From: Weimeria sp002480925
GTDB lineage: Bacteria; Bacillota; Clostridia; Lachnospirales; Lachnospiraceae
Direction: 5' to 3'
NCBI RefSeq assembly: GCF_052064335.1
Contig: NZ_JBQHVU010000009.1
Span: 31,273 to 95,272, forward strand
Length of the DNA stretch: 64,000 nt
The notes below the pieces were generated by a model that was not told the DNA's origin, searched no databases, and saw only the letters and a program-made list of their open reading frames with translations. Position 1 is the stretch's first letter. The number at the start of each line of letters is the position of its first letter. Shown here one piece after another: positions 60,006-64,000 of the stretch. The translations under genes and the position numbers were made by a program.

Positions 60006-60614
60006 ATGTATCCAATTATTACGATCAGCCGTGAATTCGGCAGCGGCGGCCACTCTATAGGAGAAAAGGTCGCTAAAAAGCTTAATGTTCCTTTCCTTGA
60101 CGGAGAGATCGTCACAAAAACCGCTGAAGAAAGCGGCTACGCCAGAGAACTGATCGAAGAACAGGGAGAGACGACCAGCGCAGCCAGCAAGTGGTTTGAT
60201 ATTTCTGCTGCCAGCGCCATGTATTTTCAGAGTCCTCAGGACGAGATCTTCCTTGCTCAGAGAAAGGTTATTCTCGATGCAGCCAGAAAGGGTCCATGTG
60301 TGATAGTTGGACGCTGCAGTGACTACATATTGAAGAACGCTGAGATACCATGTCTTAATATCCTGATCCATGCTGATATGCCGCACAGAATCACAAGAGT
60401 TCTCGAGAGATACGGCGATATCACCAATGTAGATGTCCGCAAGCGTATCCAGAAGAAAGACAAGCAGCGTCGCACCTACTACCGCTATTACACCGACCAG
60501 CAGTGGGGCGCATATTCGAATTATGATCTGGCTCTTGACTCAGGCACTCTCGGCGAGGAGACCTGTGTCCATATCATCTGCGAGCTGGCAGAGAAATGGG
60601 AAGACAGGGACTAG
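60006..60614 (+). CDS. Cytidylate kinase-like family protein
   Basis: P-loop kinase-fold protein of 202 residues. ITISREFGSGGHSIGEKVAKKL at residues 5-26 is the modified P-loop of the PF13189 family; VIVGRCSDYIL follows near residue 100 and a basic RKRIQKKDKQRRTYYRYY near 150, which acts as lid. Members are common in gut Clostridia; their true substrate is unsettled. An AAAGGCGG site precedes the ATG. Confidence 0.9.
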   Translation: MYPIITISREFGSGGHSIGEKVAKKLNVPFLDGEIVTKTAEESGYARELIEEQGETTSAASKWFDISAASAMYFQSPQDEIFLAQRKVILDAARKGPCVIVGRCSDYILKNAEIPCLNILIHADMPHRITRVLERYGDITNVDVRKRIQKKDKQRRTYYRYYTDQQWGAYSNYDLALDSGTLGEETCVHIICELAEKWEDRD

Positions 60615-60621
60615 AAATCAT

Positions 60622-60676
60622 GATTCAGGGATCAGGGTTAGGTGACCCTGATCCCTGACTACTGACTCCCGATTCC
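60622..60676. repeat. Heptamer repeats forming a 14-bp perfect hairpin
   Basis: 7-bp units on both sides (GATTCAG, GGATCAG, GGTTAGG; then GACCCTG, ATCCCTG, ACTACTG, ACTCCCG). Positions 60625-60638 and 60645-60658 are perfect inverted repeats with a 6-nt loop, between two convergent genes. The hydrolase stop codon lies in the left arm. Confidence 0.92.
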
Positions 60677-61656
60677 TTGTCCACACAAGAATTCCAGAAC
60701 GATAAAGCATTCAGCATCCAGTTTTCGGCATTTGTATGTTTTCCTATTCCTACTCCATGTGGAAGACCGAAGAACTTATCATATTTATACGGAACTCCGT
60801 TCTCCTCAAGGGCCTTGGCCAGCACGTCTGTATGGGCTGCTGTAGGTACCAGCACATCATTTCCGCCCCCGAACATATAGACCGGAGGATAATCAGGAGT
60901 TATCCATTTCTGAACGCAGAGAGATTCCCTTTTGTTTTTCCTGAAATGACCTCTCGGGCCAAACATATAAATATTTCCTCTTTCAGATAGCCATATACCC
61001 ATTAGCGCTACCCATATATTCCAGTATGGATGCTGCATCCAGTGATTGACATTTGTCCAGGGATAGCCAAGTATAAGGCATCCAGGCTTCTTTGCATTAT
61101 ACTTTTCATAGCCCCAGGCTCTTGTACCAAAGATGCCCGCCAGATTTCCTCCGGCAGAAAAACCGATAACAGCATATCCATCCATATCTACGTTAAACTG
61201 CTCAGCCCTTGCCTGGATGAATCTGACAGCTGCTGAAAGATCATGCATGGGAGCATGAGATGAGCAGTCAAGCCCGGCTCTGTATTCAAGCACAAATGCA
61301 GTATATCCAAGCTCATTCAGTCTGGCTGCTACCGGATAGCCTTCCTTTACAGTACAAAGATGTGCATAGCCACCTCCAGGGCAGACAATGATACATCTTG
61401 TCCTTTTTCCTGAATCATTTGGGAAAACAGAAAGCCTTACGGCTCCTCTTTTTTTCCTCTCAGCAATCTCCTCCATCGAGTATACCGGATACTGCCTGAA
61501 TCGACCCTCTTTCTTCAAAAGCTCCATCCGGCTCAGACCTCTTTTTTTATCACAGGCAATATTGCTGATCACATACATTCTTATCACGGAGTATACAGTC
61601 AGGATAAATGTAAAGATCAGGTATATTCCAAAAATATTGAAAACAATTTCTCGCAT
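60625..61656 (-). CDS. Membrane-anchored alpha/beta hydrolase
   Basis: Protein of 343 residues. An N-terminal transmembrane helix (about 5-28) is followed by an alpha/beta hydrolase fold of the acetyl-esterase type: oxyanion CPGGGYAH (about 90), nucleophile GFSAGG (about 163), late acid in GGGNDVLVP and His in LPHGVG (about 310). The substrate is unknown; small acyl esters are likely. The last 17 residues (Ser/Gly/Pro/Asp-rich) are read from heptamer repeats and are probably not part of the fold. It follows the YvyF-like gene by 4 nt. Confidence 0.87.
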   Translation of the reverse strand: MREIVFNIFGIYLIFTFILTVYSVIRMYVISNIACDKKRGLSRMELLKKEGRFRQYPVYSMEEIAERKKRGAVRLSVFPNDSGKRTRCIIVCPGGGYAHLCTVKEGYPVAARLNELGYTAFVLEYRAGLDCSSHAPMHDLSAAVRFIQARAEQFNVDMDGYAVIGFSAGGNLAGIFGTRAWGYEKYNAKKPGCLILGYPWTNVNHWMQHPYWNIWVALMGIWLSERGNIYMFGPRGHFRKNKRESLCVQKWITPDYPPVYMFGGGNDVLVPTAAHTDVLAKALEENGVPYKYDKFFGLPHGVGIGKHTNAENWMLNALSFWNSCVDKESGVSSQGSGSPNPDP

Positions 61657-61660
61657 AGAC

Positions 61661-62137
61661 CTAATACCGTTTGTCCAATGTCCTTATAAAACGCATCTTC
61701 TCATCGGGCGTAAGCTTCTTATCAGGCTCTGAATCGATCTTGACTCCCTTTAGCTTGAGTCTGGCCTTGCAGCGGTTGCAATAACGCCCTGTATTTATCG
61801 GAGCCCCGCAGATCTCGCAGAAAAGTCCGCTGGTACCGTCATTCTTGAAATAAAGTCTCTCCTCATGGATCCAGCGGTAAAGCTTCTTCACAGGAATCCC
61901 AGTATCAAGCGAGGTCTGCTGAAGACTTGAATGATCATGAGTCTCCAGATATTCCCTGACCTTTTCAAACTCCTCCTGCTCCCTATGCATACAATCAGGG
62001 CAGACATCTGGACCAAATCCGCTGTAAGCGAAAACCCTTCCACATATCTTACAGTAATGAAGATCTTTAATATCAAGGCTTTCTCTATAAAGCCTCTTAC
62101 GTTCCGAGTCGTAATCTGTCAAATTATTCCCTGCCAT
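61661..62137 (-). CDS. YvyF/TIGR03826-like flagellar-locus zinc protein
   Basis: Protein of 158 residues with two zinc knuckles pairs: CKIC...CPDC (about 28-51) and CEIC...CNRC (about 106-121), separated by a helix-turn-helix-like piece (SLQQTSLDTGIPVKKLYRWIHEERL). The layout matches B. subtilis YvyF, encoded beside flgM there; function unknown. Here it is about 18 kb from the flagellar genes, between the FakA-domain fragment and the hydrolase. Confidence 0.8.
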   Translation of the reverse strand: MAGNNLTDYDSERKRLYRESLDIKDLHYCKICGRVFAYSGFGPDVCPDCMHREQEEFEKVREYLETHDHSSLQQTSLDTGIPVKKLYRWIHEERLYFKNDGTSGLFCEICGAPINTGRYCNRCKARLKLKGVKIDSEPDKKLTPDEKMRFIRTLDKRY

Positions 62138-62181
62138 AGGGACTCACCTTCTCTCCTTAAGAACCTAATCAGGAAGTCAAA

Positions 62182-62433
62182 TCAGCCCTTAAGCCCTCTG
62201 GCCTGACGGTCCATATCCTCAATAACTATATCGTATATCTCACCCAGAGATGCACAATACTCCAGAACCTTCCATGGTTCATTCGTATGATAATGGATCT
62301 TGATCAGATCCTCATCTCCGACAGCAAGGAGACAGTCCCCCTTGAAATGCTCGACAAAGTAATCATTAATCTGATCCTCGTCAAGATCCTCACCATCTAT
62401 TAAAAGCTGTGTATCATATCTGTACTCTAACAT
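62182..62433 (-). CDS. Stand-alone FakA C-terminal-type domain
   Basis: Protein of 83 residues that reads like the end of the middle/C-terminal part of FakA (YloV), the fatty-acid kinase: 'LEYRYDTQLLIDG', 'GDCLLAVGDEDLIKIHYHTNEP', 'LGEIYDIVIEDM'. The kinase domain is absent and the gene has its own promoter and GGAGG site, so it is not a simple fragment of a frameshifted gene. It may act as a free subunit or decoy for DegV-type proteins; this is inference. Confidence 0.8.
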   Translation of the reverse strand: MLEYRYDTQLLIDGEDLDEDQINDYFVEHFKGDCLLAVGDEDLIKIHYHTNEPWKVLEYCASLGEIYDIVIEDMDRQARGLKG

Positions 62434-62471
62434 AAAATTCCTCCTGGCTTGTATCTGTTTCTGTACATCTC

Positions 62472-62500
62472 ATTATACCGTAAAGCCCCTGCTTGTTCAA
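62472..62500 (-). promoter_or_regulatory. Promoter of the FakA-domain/YvyF/hydrolase operon
   Basis: Minus strand: TTGAAC (62495-62500), 17-bp spacer, TATAAT (62472-62477). Leader of about 30 nt. Confidence 0.75.
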
Positions 62501-62794
62501 GTAGAGGAAGCCAGATAAGGGCTGTTAAAAGACCCTAAAGCCGGCAATTCAGGGTCAGGTACAGTATATAATCATCTGATCATTACAGATCTTACGCAGG
62601 CCGGACTAGTAAATAAATGTATCAAAATAAAAGGCCCTTAATATATAAGTAAGAAAACTTAATATGCTTTCAACAGTTATAAGTAAGTATTTTGTATCAC
62701 AATAGATATTTGTTAATATATCCTTGCAAATATTATAAAAAAAGTATAAACTGTTTTTGTATCTATAATCTTTCTCAGAAATGGAGGACATCAA
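62501..62794. other. Intergenic region with a possible RNA hairpin, no gene seen
   Basis: Mostly AT-rich. A hairpin GACCCT/AGGGTC (62531-62536 with 62551-62556) is enclosed by CTGT/ACAG (62522-62525, 62561-62564). Two copies of ATAAGTAAG lie near 62646 and 62680. The promoter of the secreted-protein gene must be in the right half (candidate TATAAA about 40 nt before the ATG with TTGCAA 15 bp upstream). No known riboswitch fits. Confidence 0.4.
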
Positions 62795-63379
62795 ATGAAA
62801 GCAAAAAGAAAGATCGTAGCCTCGATGATTGCAGCATTTCTACTGCTGGTCAGTGTAATGACACCAGCTGGACTAATCAAGGCCGAGGCAAAAACGAAAA
62901 CAAGAAACGTTACAGTCGGAGGGATCGTATTAAAGATACCGACCGTCTACAAGACAAACAAGGACTTAGATTTCAATGGCTATAAACTATACATGAAATC
63001 AACCAGTTCAAGCGATTTAAGCTCCGGAAAGATCCAGTACCTCTGCACTATGACAATGGATATGTCAAAGGAAGAAATGAATTTTTCTGATACTGACCTT
63101 GACACTATGGCCAGCCTGATTCAGAGTTCAGCAAACAGTCAGACAGATAAGGAAGGCAAGATTAAAAACCTTAAGAAAAAGAAGATAGCAGGCTATCAGG
63201 GACTGATATTTGACTACAATGTTCCAACAGACAAGGGAACAATTAGAGAACGAGCTCTTGTCATTGCAAACAAGGATTCAGAAAAAATCGTTATGGTTGC
63301 AGCGGTAGAAAGTAATGGCAATGGCAAAAGCTTAAATGTGATCAACACTATTGCAAAGACAGCAAAGAAAAAGAAATAA
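62795..63379 (+). CDS. Secreted protein of unknown function
   Basis: Protein of 194 residues with a clear signal peptide (KAKRKIVASMIAAFLLLVSVM, cleavage likely after AEA near residue 33). The mature part is Lys/Ser/Asp-rich and ends in KTAKKKK; it begins with a beta-like 'VTVGGIVLKIPTVYK'. A GGAGG site lies 7 nt before the ATG. Monocistronic, followed by a very strong terminator. I do not recognise the family; extracellular location is the only safe statement. Confidence 0.85.
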   Translation: MKAKRKIVASMIAAFLLLVSVMTPAGLIKAEAKTKTRNVTVGGIVLKIPTVYKTNKDLDFNGYKLYMKSTSSSDLSSGKIQYLCTMTMDMSKEEMNFSDTDLDTMASLIQSSANSQTDKEGKIKNLKKKKIAGYQGLIFDYNVPTDKGTIRERALVIANKDSEKIVMVAAVESNGNGKSLNVINTIAKTAKKKK

Positions 63380-63420
63380 GATCTCCAGGAAATAAACTCC
63401 AGATCAAATATCAAAAAATG

Positions 63421-63456
63421 AAACAGCCTTCAGGTAAGATACCTGAAGGCTGTTTT
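63421..63456 (+). terminator. Strong terminator after the secreted-protein gene
   Basis: Perfect 16-bp stem (63421-63436 with 63440-63455), 3-nt loop and T run. Also followed by A/T on the other strand. Confidence 0.93.
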
Positions 63457-63710
63457 AGTATAGATAACTACTATCATCATCGTAATGACATCTAAATTCT
63501 CATGTATGATAGCCGTTAAATATTATCTCCTGTGAAAATCCAGCCGACATCTTCCGCGATAAGGAATGATTACAGCAAGCAGGTATCAGACTATTTTTCA
63601 TCAGAATTTCGTGAAGTAAACGTGAAGTAAATCGTGTCAAGACGTTGCCTTTTTGGGTAAAATTTTACCTTTTTGGACAAATAAAAAACAACCGCAAACA
63701 GGCGAAAAAT
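63457..63710. other. Intergenic stretch without gene
   Basis: No reading frame or RNA gene is visible. It contains the short tandem CGTGAAGTAAA twice (about 63609-63630) and the palindrome GGTAAAATTTTACC (about 63656). May hold decayed sequence. Confidence 0.4.
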
Positions 63711-63740
63711 AAGGAGTTCAGCTATTTAACTGAACTCCTT
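63711..63740 (-). terminator. Terminator of the tRNA-Asn transcript
   Basis: Perfect 11-bp stem (63711-63721 with 63730-63740), then A and five T on the minus strand, 6 nt after the tRNA. Confidence 0.9.
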
Positions 63741-63746
63741 CAAAAA

Positions 63747-63818
63747 CTCCCCGAGTAGGGCTCGAACCTACAACAACTCGGTTAACAGCCGAGTGCTCTA
63801 CCATTGAGCTATCGAGGA
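63747..63818 (-). tRNA. tRNA-Asn (anticodon GTT)
   Basis: 72-nt cloverleaf on the minus strand. Acceptor stem TCCTCGA/TCGGGGA (one G-T pair), anticodon stem CTCGG/CCGAG with loop CTGTTAA, T arm with GTTCGAG, discriminator G. CCA is not encoded. It is followed by a terminator and is likely the last gene of an rRNA-tRNA operon coming from beyond position 64000. Confidence 0.95.
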
Positions 63819-63864
63819 ATATAAAACAAGTACCTTCAAAACTTCATACAGAACCATGCTTTCT

Positions 63865-63990
63865 AAGGAAGTTCTTTTCGCTAAGCTCGCACTTCGTCTT
63901 TGACTCGTGCTCGCTAATCTCAAAGAACGATCTCGCTTCGGATTCGAGCTTCGTCTTTGACTCGCTCTCATCTCGAAGCTTTTGCCCCAC
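63865..63990. repeat. Repeated, foldable spacer upstream of tRNA-Asn
   Basis: A 16-bp direct repeat CTTCGTCTTTGACTCG occurs at 63892-63907 and 63949-63964. It is framed by inverted pieces: AGCTTCG with CGAAGCT, and GTTCTTT with AAAGAAC around the first copy. Fits a processed spacer between rRNA and tRNA, but the rRNA genes are outside the window. Confidence 0.6.
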
Positions 63991-64000
63991 TTCTAAATTC

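Noticed and set aside
63457..63818. Integration site of a mobile element at tRNA-Asn
   Set aside because: No integrase and no duplicated tRNA end were seen in the window.

Overview
The window is a 64 kb piece of a low-to-moderate GC, Gram-positive, motile, anaerobe-type chromosome, most likely from the family Lachnospiraceae (Clostridia). Pointers to this are a DUF5721-type protein, a glgC-glgD pair, two tandem flgK genes followed by flgL-fliW-csrA, a YvyF-like flagellar-locus zinc protein, strong AGGAGG ribosome-binding sites and vegetative TTGACA/TATAAT promoters. I do not name a genus. No phage, transposase, integrase or CRISPR array is visible. Most genes lie on the minus strand.

Layout. 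1-3.2 kb: degV-folC-mscS operon (mscS cut by the window edge) and a monocistronic cold-shock gene. 3.2-12.2 kb: tightly overlapping operon rdgB - YfcE-like phosphodiesterase - ileS - glgP - clpX - DUF5721. 12.2-17 kb: heptamer repeats, cell-wall amidase, rRNA methyltransferase, an orphan small gene with its own promoter and terminator, then an ECF S-component followed by an alarmone-hydrolase-like HD protein. 17-23 kb: a four-gene operon of a YdjI-like SPFH protein, a YdjG-like double zinc-ribbon membrane protein, a TPM-domain membrane protein and an 812-residue adenosine-deaminase-like enzyme with a SLOG-like C-terminal domain. This operon is the best candidate for an undescribed system.

23-32 kb: CgeB/DUF3880-type glycosyltransferases, an AlaX-type editing protein, phosphoglucomutase, LicD, an HD-GYP c-di-GMP phosphodiesterase and a capsule-type glycosyltransferase, next to the flagellar genes and possibly a glycan-decoration set. 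31.8-44 kb: late flagellar genes in two units, flgM-flgN-flgK-flgK-flgL-fliW-csrA from a sigma-28-type promoter, and flaG-fliD-fliS-fliT-like after a strong terminator. 44-54 kb: HAD phosphatase, GH25 lysozyme lipoprotein, zinc-ribbon membrane protein, mreB, and the operon DMT transporter - 75-residue protein - uvrB - uvrA. 54-64 kb: pth, glgD-glgC, typA, an arginase-fold protein, a cytidylate-kinase-like protein, an operon of FakA-domain fragment - YvyF-like - alpha/beta hydrolase, a small secreted protein, and tRNA-Asn followed by spacer-like sequence that suggests an rRNA operon just outside.

Two genome-wide themes stand out. First, four intergenic sites carry 7-bp tandem repeats, usually as two inverted arms, and at all four the stop codon of a minus-strand gene lies inside the repeat. 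Second, several genes have a good -10 box only 6-13 nt before the ATG and no Shine-Dalgarno sequence, which suggests leaderless mRNAs.
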